From: CAYRTD01 sp964426915
GTDB lineage: Bacteria > Bacteroidota > Bacteroidia > Bacteroidales > GCA-2748055
NCBI GenBank assembly: GCA_964426915.1
Contig: CAYRTD010000100.1
Coordinates: 1 to 15,538, forward strand
Direction: 5' to 3'
Length of the DNA: 15,538 nucleotides
The notes under the pieces were generated by a model, which ran no database searches, had not been told where the DNA came from, and saw only the letters and a program-made list of their open reading frames with translations. A program made the translations under genes and the position numbers. Positions 8,533 through 15,538 of the stretch are shown here, one piece after another (positions within the stretch are counted from its first letter, which is position 1; each line of letters starts with the position of its first letter).

Positions 8533-8606
8533 GTTCATGCAACTGCCGGAAGAGGCAGTGCATGAACCTTATAAAATCTAAAAAGCTCCATTGAGGGCTT
8601 TTTTTT
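8533..8606 (+). terminator. Double hairpin with rho-independent terminator after gdhA
   Basis: The first hairpin pairs GTTCATGCAACTGCC (8533-8547) with GGCAGTGCATGAAC (8554-8567), with a single bulged A and a 6-nt loop. The second, AAAAAGCTCC (8580-8589) with GGGCTTTTT (8595-8603), runs into eight T residues (8599-8606) and is the actual terminator. On the minus strand the second hairpin is followed by five T residues, so it may also help end the convergent gene at 8667. Confidence 0.8.
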
Positions 8607-8666
8607 AAAGGCTCATTTAAACCAAAATGGGATCATTTCTGAATTAATTCCCGGATAAACCCCTCA

Positions 8667-9668
8667 TTATTTTTCCGGATATTTGTATTCACCAATGACC
8701 CTGGCTGCTTCAATTACATCAAAACGATTATCTGATGCAGGAGGATATTCGATGAGATACCAGTTTTCCGTATAACTGTATTCTTCACCGGGTTCCAATA
8801 CTGCAGTCGGGGAAATGGGCTCCATTTCCGCAAACAAAGTTTTATTTGTGTAAAAGATATTCGTCTGATCGTAAAGCTCTGTATAAGGTTGATCTTCATA
8901 AAAATTATACTTCTTAAAAAACAGAAGTCCTTTATATCCATAGGCCATCCAGCCATCCCTTGCATCAGTACCATATTTTGCATTTCCTGCTTCAGAAGGA
9001 ATTAACGAGAAAATATTTTCTATTATTTCAACTCCAGGATCGGCAGGATCATTCTCGAATTTTTCCTGTTCTCCCCATATATACCTTCCCCATTTGCCCG
9101 GGATATTACTATCCGGATTTAGTGGCATCATCAGTTTGCCTCCAACTTTAACCAGAGTTCTTCCCCAGAAAAAATACTCAAGGCTTTTTGAAGAAATATT
9201 TTTCATGGTCTGTGTAATAGCGAGTCGGGAAGTTTCCGAATCCAGCTCAAAGATTCTGATCGAAAGAATTCCCAGTGAAGAATCTGGCTGACTTGTTAAT
9301 TTTACGCTGTGATCGTCCAGGATTTCTCCATGCCATTTCCCCATATAGGTGAGATTGTGTTTTTTGGATGTGACTTTTTCCTGACCGTAATCAAATCTTC
9401 CACCATCAGGATCGAATGATTTTTCCTCAAAATCTTGTAATAGTATGCCGTCCTGTTTTGGATCTTCGTAGATAGGATTGACACCGTTTCTTTCATAAAC
9501 CATTATCCTTCCTCCCGCTGAGGCGTTTATTATAATGTTTACTTCATTATTTGAAATGCGATAACATTCTGTCCAGCCGCGATAAGTAATTTTTTCAGTC
9601 ATGGTGAATGCATTTAGGTTTATGAGCAGTAAAAATAAAAGAAAGGCAAAGCGCATAATATTTTTCAT
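8667..9668 (-). CDS. Secreted DUF4380-like (galactose mutarotase-fold) protein
   Basis: 333 aa. The N-terminus MKNIMRFAFLLFLLLINLNAF is a Sec signal peptide with no lipobox cysteine, so export to the periplasm or outside is likely. The body is all-beta in character with features I associate with DUF4380: WTECYRISN near residue 32, NASAGGRIMVYERNG, a central KWGRYIWGE stretch, and a C-terminal LEPGEEYSYTENWYLIEY strand. The family is uncharacterised; its fold resembles aldose 1-epimerases and the beta-sandwich domains of carbohydrate enzymes, so a carbohydrate-binding or isomerising role is an inference. It converges on gdhA, sharing the terminator region. The start at 9668 was chosen because it gives the full signal peptide; a second ATG four codons on is possible. 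Confidence 0.72.
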   Translation of the reverse strand: MKNIMRFAFLLFLLLINLNAFTMTEKITYRGWTECYRISNNEVNIIINASAGGRIMVYERNGVNPIYEDPKQDGILLQDFEEKSFDPDGGRFDYGQEKVTSKKHNLTYMGKWHGEILDDHSVKLTSQPDSSLGILSIRIFELDSETSRLAITQTMKNISSKSLEYFFWGRTLVKVGGKLMMPLNPDSNIPGKWGRYIWGEQEKFENDPADPGVEIIENIFSLIPSEAGNAKYGTDARDGWMAYGYKGLLFFKKYNFYEDQPYTELYDQTNIFYTNKTLFAEMEPISPTAVLEPGEEYSYTENWYLIEYPPASDNRFDVIEAARVIGEYKYPEK

Positions 9669-9872
9669 TGCATATTGTTTTTCTTCCGGAATCAGGCTCC
9701 AGGGATAATTAAAATTAAAACCGGCATTACGTGAAAACAGAACTATAGATTCTTCCTGTCTGGACTATTATCTATGGTGCTAATTTATAATTGTGAAATA
9801 TAATAATAGAGCACTTATGTCTCAATTTTACATTCGTATGATTCATTTCTGTCTTAATTGGGTTGAATATTA

Positions 9873-10075
9873 CGGACTATACGGACAAACACTATTTGGT
9901 CTGTCAATTAAATCAAGTGTTTGATCAGAAAGTTTGATATCAAGGCTTGTGACCGCGTGTCGCTGAAGCTTTAGCGGAGGCACAAGCCCCAAAAAGCGCA
10001 GTTTACTGATGTAAATGAGCATTTTTGGGGCGAGCATAACGCAGATAGCGGACTTTATGGACAAACACTATCTGG
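9873..10075. repeat. Dispersed intergenic repeat bounded by 27-bp direct repeats
   Basis: CGGACTATACGGACAAACAC... (9873-9899) recurs as CGGACTTTATGGACAAACAC... (10049-10075) with 24 of 27 bases equal, 176 bp apart. Between them lie GGCTTGTG (9944-9951) with CACAAGCC (9981-9988), a small CGCT/AGCG hairpin (9961-9976), GCCCCAAAAA (9986-9995) with TTTTTGGGGC (10022-10031), and TTTAC/GTAAA (10002-10015) inside that. No protein is encoded. The right-hand direct repeat contains the stop codon of the sugar porter gene. The rest of this gap (9669-9872) is A/T-rich, presumably holds the promoter of the DUF4380-like gene, and shows no other recognisable element. Confidence 0.7.
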
Positions 10076-11408
10076 ATTTTTCAGGAGTTAATATTACTTC
10101 AAGTTCTTCAAGAGATTTATTCTTTGTTTCCGGAATAAAGAAAATCACAAATAATAGGGTGAGAAAAGCAAAGCCCACATAAATCAGAAATGTGTTTGAC
10201 GGACCAATCTTTTCCAACTCCCAGGGGAAGATCATAGTAACCAGGAAACTGCAGATCCCGTTTGCAAAACCTGCCACGGAGATCGCAAGTCCTCTGAATT
10301 TATTTGGAAATATTTCCGAAAGCATTACCCACATCACGGGTCCGAGGGAAATAGCAAAAGAAGCTATGAAACCCAGAATGGCGAATAAAACAAGCAAACT
10401 ATCGAGATTATTCTGATGAAAAGCCCAGGAAAGAAGGGCATGCGAGATAAGTATGCCGCCGGATCCGATTATAAGTAAAGGCTTTCTTCCCAATCTGTCG
10501 ATAAGCCTTATGGCCAGAAGGGTAAAGGCCAGGTTGGTAAGACCGACAAATATAGCCTGCACAAATGCTGCGTCTCTTCCGATGCCGGTTTTTTCGAAGA
10601 TTACCGGGGCATAATAAAACACGGCATTAATGCCGGTGATCTGCTGAAAAATGCCAAGGGTGATGCCAATAAACAATACAAAACGAAATCTTCTGACAAA
10701 GAGTTCGGAAATTTTTGCTTTGGTTATATTTATCAGGCTATCCTTGATTTCATCCATGATCTTAGCGGCCCGGTCCGGACCATTTACCTTCCGGAGTATA
10801 TTGATGGCCTTTTCTTCCTCTCCTTTTGATACAAGCCATCTCGGGCTTTCAGGGACAAAAAACAGCAGGACGAAGAAAAGCATGGCAGGGAAAGCTTCCA
10901 CGCCAAGCATCCACCGCCAGTTTGCTTCGCCAATATCTAAGAGGAAATAATTGGAAAAATAAGCCAATGAAATTCCGATTACGATCATCAGTTGGTTTAA
11001 AGAAACCATACTTCCCCGTTTATCTGCCGGTGAAACTTCCGCAATAAACATAGGGGCGATCAGAATAGCCAGACCAATGGCAAGACCTCCGATCATCCTG
11101 GCAACAACAAAGAACCAGAAAACATTGGCAAGTGCCGAACCTAACGCAGAAAGTGTGAATAATATGGCAGTGAAAAATAACACTTTTCTTCTGCCAAATG
11201 CATCGCTTAGAACACCTGCTGTCAGGGTTCCAAATAAGACTGCAAAGAGCATGCTGGAAACTGACCATCCAAGCATGAGCTCATTTAAACTGAACTTTTC
11301 TTTAATAAATGGCACCACACCCGATATTAAAGCACTGTCAAATCCAAGCAGGAATCCCCCCATAGCGACTGTCATGGAGATTCTGATAACATAACTTTTA
11401 TTAACCAT
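10068..11408 (-). CDS. MFS sugar porter, probable sugar:H+ symporter
   Basis: 446 aa with 12 predicted membrane helices; inner membrane. It shows the full set of sugar porter (TC 2.A.1.1) motifs: GFDSALISG (22-30), D69-x-x-GRRK, R104 in VARMIGG, PESPRWL (186-192), QQITGIN (255-261), DRLGRKP (304-310), GPVMWVMLSEIFP (356-368) and PETKNKSLEELE (426-437). D24 matches the proton-coupling aspartate of XylE (D27), which facilitators such as GLUT1 lack, so H+ symport is likely. QQ and N261 and W360 sit at sugar-contacting positions; the sugar (xylose, glucose, galactose or arabinose) cannot be told from this. The last arginine codon and the stop fall inside a dispersed repeat, so the natural C-terminus may have been altered. 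No regulator is adjacent. Confidence 0.93.
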   Translation of the reverse strand: MVNKSYVIRISMTVAMGGFLLGFDSALISGVVPFIKEKFSLNELMLGWSVSSMLFAVLFGTLTAGVLSDAFGRRKVLFFTAILFTLSALGSALANVFWFFVVARMIGGLAIGLAILIAPMFIAEVSPADKRGSMVSLNQLMIVIGISLAYFSNYFLLDIGEANWRWMLGVEAFPAMLFFVLLFFVPESPRWLVSKGEEEKAINILRKVNGPDRAAKIMDEIKDSLINITKAKISELFVRRFRFVLFIGITLGIFQQITGINAVFYYAPVIFEKTGIGRDAAFVQAIFVGLTNLAFTLLAIRLIDRLGRKPLLIIGSGGILISHALLSWAFHQNNLDSLLVLFAILGFIASFAISLGPVMWVMLSEIFPNKFRGLAISVAGFANGICSFLVTMIFPWELEKIGPSNTFLIYVGFAFLTLLFVIFFIPETKNKSLEELEVILTPEKSR

Positions 11409-11622
11409 ATTTGTTTTATTAGGTTTTTATTTCAATATGAAGGGTTGTTACCCGTTGATTTTTGTTTCAAATTAAAAAGATCTAAAGGAATAAGTCGTGC
11501 CATGCAATGTTTTTTTGCCATTTTGACCCTTCAGCAAATATAGTATCTTGAATCAGAAAACAGAATGTTATTATTTCAAAATATAGTATGATTGTTTCAT
11601 TTATCTGAATTTTGCTGACTGA

Positions 11623-11778
11623 ATAGATGATACTTATCTTTTTGAAATCGGTGGTGAAGGAAAAAGTACCAAACACTTGATTAATTGGGAGCCAACGAAA
11701 AGGTTTATACTGGCAAATAATATTGAATATGGTACAGGTAATAGAATTCCTTTATGGTTAATGGGATTTTTATATTAA
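11623..11778 (+). pseudogene. C-terminal remnant of an AAA+ ATPase of the AAA_14/DUF4143 type
   Basis: The open frame reads IDDTYLFEIGGEGKSTKHL followed by WEPTKRFILANNIEYGTGNR and IPLWLMGFLY, then stop. Many Bacteroidota AAA_14-DUF4143 proteins end with a YLFEVGGKGK...IxxIENAYI...DDIExGxGNKIPLWLFGFLY pattern, which this matches from memory. A TGA (11620-11622) cuts the frame just upstream and no ATPase core (Walker motifs) precedes it, so only the final 51 codons survive. The flanks (11409-11622 and 11779-11964) are A/T-rich; the first presumably holds the sugar porter promoter and the second the leader of the methyltransferase gene, and I see no further genes there. Confidence 0.7.
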
Positions 11779-11964
11779 GATAATCCACTGATATTTAATT
11801 GCCTGAATCATACACATACACCTCCCTGATTTTTTTGTTGTTAACAATTTAATATTGACCAGGGGAGTAGGTGGAAATTGACAAATGAAAAATTTTCAAT
11901 GACATAAATTATTGATAATTAAAAACAAAACCTTAAGTTAGCCAGAATTTAAAACAAAATTTGT

Positions 11965-12762
11965 ATGATAAAAACAAAAAGATTTTTTAAAAGAAATACA
12001 CATAATAATTTTTTTAGAGTTCTTGCGGGCTTTGGTAGAGTATTAAACAGGTTGTATGAAAATAGAAATCATGATCCGTATAGTAACGGAGAGCTAACCA
12101 TATTAAAAAAAATATCAAAACTTAATCCATCAGTTATTATTGATGGTGGTGCAAATATTGGAAACTATTCATTGCTAATAAATCAGTTGATTCCCGATGT
12201 ATTAATTTATTCGTTTGAACCTGTAAAAAATACCTTTGAAATATTAAAAAAAAATGTGGATAGTACTAAAAACATAATACCTATTAGGAAAGGATTATAT
12301 AAAAATAACTGTACGAAAGAAATACGTATTTTCCCCTCCCACACGCATTCATCTTTAGTTGATATTCAGGGCCTGGCATACGAAACAAAAGAAAAGCAAA
12401 CAATTGAGTTAATAAAAGGAGATGATTTTATGAAGAAAAATAAAATCACTGAGATTGACTTATTAAAGCTTGACATTGAAGGTGCTGAATATGATGCACT
12501 TCTTGGATTTGAAGAACATATTTTGAAGGGAAAAATAAAAATGATTCAGTTTGAATATGGCTATATAAATATCTCAACAAAAAGATTACTTATAGATTTT
12601 TATAACTATCTTGAAAATAAAGGTTATATAGTTGGCAAAATTTTTCCAAGAACTGTTGAATTTAGAAAATATGAGTTTAAATATGAAGATTTTTTAGGCC
12701 CAAATTTTATAGCTGTAAAGAAAACAGAAACCGAATTAATTGGTTTACTAATAGGAAAGTAA
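11965..12762 (+). CDS. FkbM-family SAM-dependent methyltransferase
   Basis: 265 aa, cytoplasmic. SAM-binding motif I is VIIDGGANIGNYSLLI (57-72), the acidic ribose-binding loop is SFEP (83-86), and the family hallmark LLKLDIEGAEYDALLGFE lies at 166-183. FkbM proteins are O-methyltransferases acting on polyketides, glycans or lipids; in bacterial genomes they often sit in cell-surface polysaccharide clusters. No glycosyltransferases are adjacent, so the substrate is unknown. GC is very low: 16 of 60 bases at 12061-12120 and 13 of 60 at 12541-12600, against 34 of 60 at 10861-10920 in the sugar porter. That, and the gene remnants on both sides, suggest acquisition by transfer. A DUF202 gene follows after 21 bp. 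The start ATG at 11965 is preceded by an A-rich stretch rather than a Shine-Dalgarno. Confidence 0.88.
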   Translation: MIKTKRFFKRNTHNNFFRVLAGFGRVLNRLYENRNHDPYSNGELTILKKISKLNPSVIIDGGANIGNYSLLINQLIPDVLIYSFEPVKNTFEILKKNVDSTKNIIPIRKGLYKNNCTKEIRIFPSHTHSSLVDIQGLAYETKEKQTIELIKGDDFMKKNKITEIDLLKLDIEGAEYDALLGFEEHILKGKIKMIQFEYGYINISTKRLLIDFYNYLENKGYIVGKIFPRTVEFRKYEFKYEDFLGPNFIAVKKTETELIGLLIGK

Positions 12763-12783
12763 AAGAACATCAACATAGAATTT

Positions 12784-13188
12784 ATGACCCAATTGATTCC
12801 AAATAGTGGACTGAAAGAAAAGAATACATTCGAAAAATCAAGAGAGCATCTTGCTAACCAAAGAACATTCCTTGCCTGGATAAGAACTAGTATTGCTTTA
12901 ATGGGCTTCGGCTTTGTGATTGTGAAATTTACATTGTTTCTTAAAGAAATTTCATACTTGTTCGAGGAAAAAGGTTTGTCATCAATAGAATATTCGGCAA
13001 TTGTTGGCGTAATTATGGTAGCATTAGGAGTAGTAATAGCAATTTTAGCATTTCTTCAATATAAAAAATATGAGAATCAGTTAACGAGCAATACTTTTAT
13101 TTCTTCTTCAATGCTTTCATTATTTATAACACTAGTTGTTTTAACCGGTGGAATTATTTTAATATTATATTTACTTTCCAGAATATGA
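12784..13188 (+). CDS. DUF202 (YidH-like) three-helix membrane protein
   Basis: 134 aa. Residues 16-50 carry the DUF202 signature (EKSREHLANQRTFLAWIRTS, then IALMGFGFVIVKF), running into the first membrane helix. Two more helices are at about 67-92 (EYSAIVGVIMVALGVVIAIL) and 109-131. This is the usual YidH length and layout. The family's function is not established; it is an inner-membrane protein. It lies 21 bp behind the methyltransferase, so the two may share a transcript, though a functional link is not obvious. It shares the low GC of that gene. I see no terminator hairpin behind it. Confidence 0.87.
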   Translation: MTQLIPNSGLKEKNTFEKSREHLANQRTFLAWIRTSIALMGFGFVIVKFTLFLKEISYLFEEKGLSSIEYSAIVGVIMVALGVVIAILAFLQYKKYENQLTSNTFISSSMLSLFITLVVLTGGIILILYLLSRI

Positions 13189-13294
13189 TTTTATCTTATA
13201 CATTGACATATATAATAATAACTCTGTTGTTTATTACAGCTTTTATTCATTCGTTGCTAGCTCTTAAGTAAATATTAAATGATTAAAAAAATGA

Positions 13295-13573
13295 AAAAAA
13301 AGCAACTTACGTTTCCGTTGCAATACCGGGCATGCATATACGGCAGCTTTACTCCTTGCTGAACAGACAAGCAAGATTGAAGAAACCATGTGGACTGCAC
13401 TACGAATGTTCGAAGAGCATAAAAACCTACTGACTGAAATGGCACGAGGGAAAAATGGTGCCGGTTCTAAAACGACCCTTGAAAGGGCAAAAATGTCCCA
13501 GGTTCATATTGATCGGATTAGAGCAATTTTGAAATCAACTGATAATGAAAATGGGAATGATATGCCAAGCTGA
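13295..13573 (+). pseudogene. Orphan C-terminal tail of a CheB-type protein-glutamate methylesterase
   Basis: The open frame gives LRFRCNTGHAYTAALLLAEQ, then TSKIEETMWTALRMFEEHKN, and ends in ...NGNDMPS (stop at 13571-13573). Many stand-alone CheB methylesterases have a C-terminal extension FRCxxGHAYxAxxLLAEQ..IExxLWxALRxLEE; the match is close, from memory. There is no ATG at the front (the frame is bounded by TGA at 13292-13294) and no GSSAG/catalytic Ser-His-Asp domain upstream, so this is a fragment. A downstream ATG (13388) could start a 61-aa product, but it would begin in the middle of the conserved helix. The rest of the gap (13189-13294 and 13574-13668) shows nothing else. Confidence 0.68.
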
Positions 13574-13668
13574 TGAAAATGCAGTCAACAACAAATTTGC
13601 AAAATGCTGGGTTTAACAACCGGTCAGACGCAGAAGGGTAATGCTTGTATCGGCATGTTACATGACTC

Positions 13669-15147
13669 TTATTCCCAGCTGATTAAATATGGATGATCCG
13701 ATACCGGCAGGGATTCCAGAATTACCCCTTCTTCATTGATCTCAAAATCTTCCAATTTATAGATATCTCCTGTTAACATATCGATCAGTTCCGGATCATT
13801 AAAATCCTGAACACCCTCTATTCTGAGGTTTACCTTGCCCCGGCTCACTTCCGTTTGCATTCTGACCACCAACCACCAGGCAAAAAACTTCTTTCCATTT
13901 TCATTTTCAAGACTGAGTGTCATGATGTCTTTTGTTAATGCTCCCTGGAAACTTCCCGGATCAATGATATCAATTTCAGTTTCAAGTCCTTCATTCCGAT
14001 GGATATTTCCTCTTAATACTGAGATCATATTCTGGTAGACATAATAGGATGGTTTCCGGGAATTATCTTCCAGTTTAAGTAGTCCTTTTGAATTTTTCTT
14101 TGTCCCGCTGCCGGGCGCTTCTTTCATCACGAAATAACTGGAAACGGGAGATCCAAATGCCAGATCGGTAAGCCCCCTTCGCAAGATCCACTTGGATTGT
14201 ATGGTTTCACTCCAGGGTCCGGTTCCGTTCCAGCCAAGGCTGTTCATGGAAGATGGATATCCGCACTCACCCTGCCAGATCTCAATCTCCTTTCCGCTTT
14301 TTTCAACCAATTCAAAAAGTCCGTCTACAGTATGGGAAACAGGAATATATAGTTCGGGGGTTTTTACCTGCATGATTATTTCCCTGATAACGGATTCCGG
14401 AAAGGCACTGTATGGATGGAAACTAAAAATATCTATATATTCAGCTATTCCATTTTCAAAGCATTCTCTTGCAAATGGAACATCCAGACGAGCGACATTT
14501 CCTCCGATCACCCTGGATCCGGGATCTATTTCGTCGATGAGCTTACGGGTAAATTTTACAAGGTCGGTATATTCCTTTGCATTCGGTTCGGGTTTCCAAA
14601 ACCAGATAGTATTGGCCTCGTTCCAGATCTCCCAGTAATCGATCTGATCCTTATATCTCTCAATCACATTTTCGGCATAAACTTTCCACGCCTCTAATTG
14701 TGGACCTGTTACAGGTGATAGAAAATCCGTATGGGTTTTGTGTCCACCGTGGAGGCAGAGATATATTTCTATCTCTTTTTCAACCAGCCCTTCAACTATT
14801 TCATCCAGGATTTCCCAGTGAAAGACCCCGTTATTATCTTCCACCGATGACCAGTCAACTGAAACTCTTGCCCACTTAATGCCAAGGTCTGAGGCCTCAT
14901 CAAGAATAACTGGCAGGTTTTCAAGCAGATCCTGGACGTCAAGATTTTCATATTGAACATTTTCATGAAAGGGCATTCCATTGAATTGGACCCCAAAGTG
15001 AGAAGAGGCATTATCAAAGGAGTTCACCGGCTGTATTTTCGCCGACGGAATAAGATTGAATTCCGGTTCCGGAGAGTCTGTGTTTTTTTTAGTTGCACAA
15101 CTTGCGAACAGGATAAGAACAGATAGTAGTAAAGTTAGTTTTTTCAT
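13669..15147 (-). CDS. Lipoprotein glycoside hydrolase, clan GH-A fold (GH39/GH5-like)
   Basis: 492 aa. A type II signal peptide ends in the lipobox LFASC with lipidated C17, so the enzyme is membrane-anchored; with no SDS/acid-rich surface signal clearly readable, its side of the envelope is unsure. The catalytic barrel spans about 45-375. YWEIWNEAN (171-179) puts the acid/base at E177 after strand 4, FSFHPY (241-246) is the strand-6 motif, and IEIWQGECGYPS (288-299) puts the nucleophile at E294 on strand 7. This N-E plus E arrangement is typical of retaining clan GH-A enzymes. A C-terminal beta domain (about 400-492) follows, as in many GH39 and related enzymes. The substrate cannot be named. 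There is no SusC/SusD pair or regulator nearby. The start is supported by the signal peptide; upstream is A/T-rich promoter-like DNA. Confidence 0.85.
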   Translation of the reverse strand: MKKLTLLLSVLILFASCATKKNTDSPEPEFNLIPSAKIQPVNSFDNASSHFGVQFNGMPFHENVQYENLDVQDLLENLPVILDEASDLGIKWARVSVDWSSVEDNNGVFHWEILDEIVEGLVEKEIEIYLCLHGGHKTHTDFLSPVTGPQLEAWKVYAENVIERYKDQIDYWEIWNEANTIWFWKPEPNAKEYTDLVKFTRKLIDEIDPGSRVIGGNVARLDVPFARECFENGIAEYIDIFSFHPYSAFPESVIREIIMQVKTPELYIPVSHTVDGLFELVEKSGKEIEIWQGECGYPSSMNSLGWNGTGPWSETIQSKWILRRGLTDLAFGSPVSSYFVMKEAPGSGTKKNSKGLLKLEDNSRKPSYYVYQNMISVLRGNIHRNEGLETEIDIIDPGSFQGALTKDIMTLSLENENGKKFFAWWLVVRMQTEVSRGKVNLRIEGVQDFNDPELIDMLTGDIYKLEDFEINEEGVILESLPVSDHPYLISWE

Positions 15148-15278
15148 AAGGACCTAATGTTTTATTCTGCAAATTAGACAAAGCTTTAAAATTCTGTGAT
15201 GAAATATTTCTCAAAATCAGTGATAATTGGATCAGCAACGCCGAACCGAGTGATAACGAGCTTACGAATGCTGCTGAT

Positions 15279-15538
15279 GAGATCCCTCGGCTATCTCCCG
15301 AAAGCTTTCGGGTCGGGATCAGTTCGGCTAAATGATTTTGAAGGCCAAAATCATAGTCTCACTGAGATCCCTCGGCTATCTCCCGAAAGCTTTCGGGTCG
15401 GGATCAGTTCGGCTAAATGATTTTGAAGGCCAAAATCATAGTCTCACTGAGATCCCTCGGCTATCTCCCGAAAGCTTTCGGGTCGGGATCAGTTCGGCTA
15501 AATGATTTTGAAGGCCAAAATCATAGTCTCACTGAGAT
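15279..15538. repeat. 85-bp tandem repeat, three full copies plus the start of a fourth
   Basis: Units start at 15279, 15364, 15449 and 15534, apparently identical base for base, and the array runs off the window. Each unit holds a perfect 16-bp palindrome CCCGAAAGCTTTCGGG (15297-15312 in unit 1), enclosed by GATCCC and GGGATC, plus a second hairpin TGATTTTG-AAGGC-CAAAATCA (15333-15353). The period is not a multiple of three, so it is not a coding repeat. Just upstream, ATCAGCA and TGCTGAT (15231-15278) form a further inverted repeat that probably belongs to the same element family. Confidence 0.9.

Noticed and set aside
9873..10075. Insertion sequence with target duplication
   Set aside because: No transposase is encoded, and the 27-bp repeats are imperfect and longer than common target duplications; dispersed non-coding repeat is the safer call.
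13291..13362. Short gene starting at the ATG at 13291
   Set aside because: This frame ends after about 23 codons; the conserved CheB-like frame is a different one and needs no frameshift, since it continues upstream as LRFRC.
15279..15538. CRISPR array
   Set aside because: The 85-bp units follow each other without any variable spacers, and the hairpins and period do not fit CRISPR repeats.

Overview
The window looks like a chromosomal segment from a member of the Bacteroidota (Bacteroidales/Marinilabiliales-like). The reasons are the many A/T-rich start regions without Shine-Dalgarno sequences, moderate GC, a lipoprotein with a Bacteroidota-style lipobox, and intergenic hairpin repeats of the 'ATCCCGACC...GAGGGATCTC' and 'GCCCCAAAAA...TTTTTGGGGC' kinds that I associate with this phylum. 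The taxonomic call is an inference; there is no rRNA or other marker gene.

Layout. 1-488: no convincing gene, but a hairpin repeat, a REP-like inverted-repeat cluster and an orphan rho-independent terminator. 489-6993: two overlapping plus-strand paralogues of 1167 and about 1004 aa. Both join response-regulator-like (REC) domains to the ATP-binding domain of PEP synthase/pyruvate phosphate dikinase (PPDK_N), followed by an unusual C-terminal domain. The first also carries an N-terminal GAF domain. Neither has the recognisable phosphohistidine swivel or PEP-binding barrel of a true PEP synthase. This pair is the most likely undescribed system here. 7163-8500: hexameric glutamate dehydrogenase, followed by a strong terminator. 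8667-9668 (minus): secreted DUF4380-like, mutarotase-fold protein. 9873-10075: a dispersed repeat flanked by 27-bp direct repeats, one of which contains the stop codon of the next gene. 10068-11408 (minus): sugar:H+ symporter of the MFS sugar porter family. 11409-13668: an AT-rich accessory island with the tail of a decayed AAA+/DUF4143 ATPase, an FkbM-type methyltransferase, a DUF202 membrane protein and an orphan CheB-type C-terminal tail. 13669-15147 (minus): lipoprotein glycoside hydrolase of clan GH-A type. 15279-15538: an 85-bp tandem repeat that continues past the window edge.

How the parts may work together. The tandem PPDK_N/REC proteins look like a signal-controlled ATP-dependent phosphotransfer or nucleotide-binding module, made as a translationally coupled pair. 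The downstream glutamate dehydrogenase has its own 169-bp upstream gap and may be independently expressed. The minus-strand genes (DUF4380 protein, sugar porter, GH-A lipoprotein) all fit carbohydrate handling, but there is no SusC/SusD pair, so this is not a classical polysaccharide utilisation locus. The remnants and repeats show that 9.7-13.7 kb and both window edges have been remodelled.
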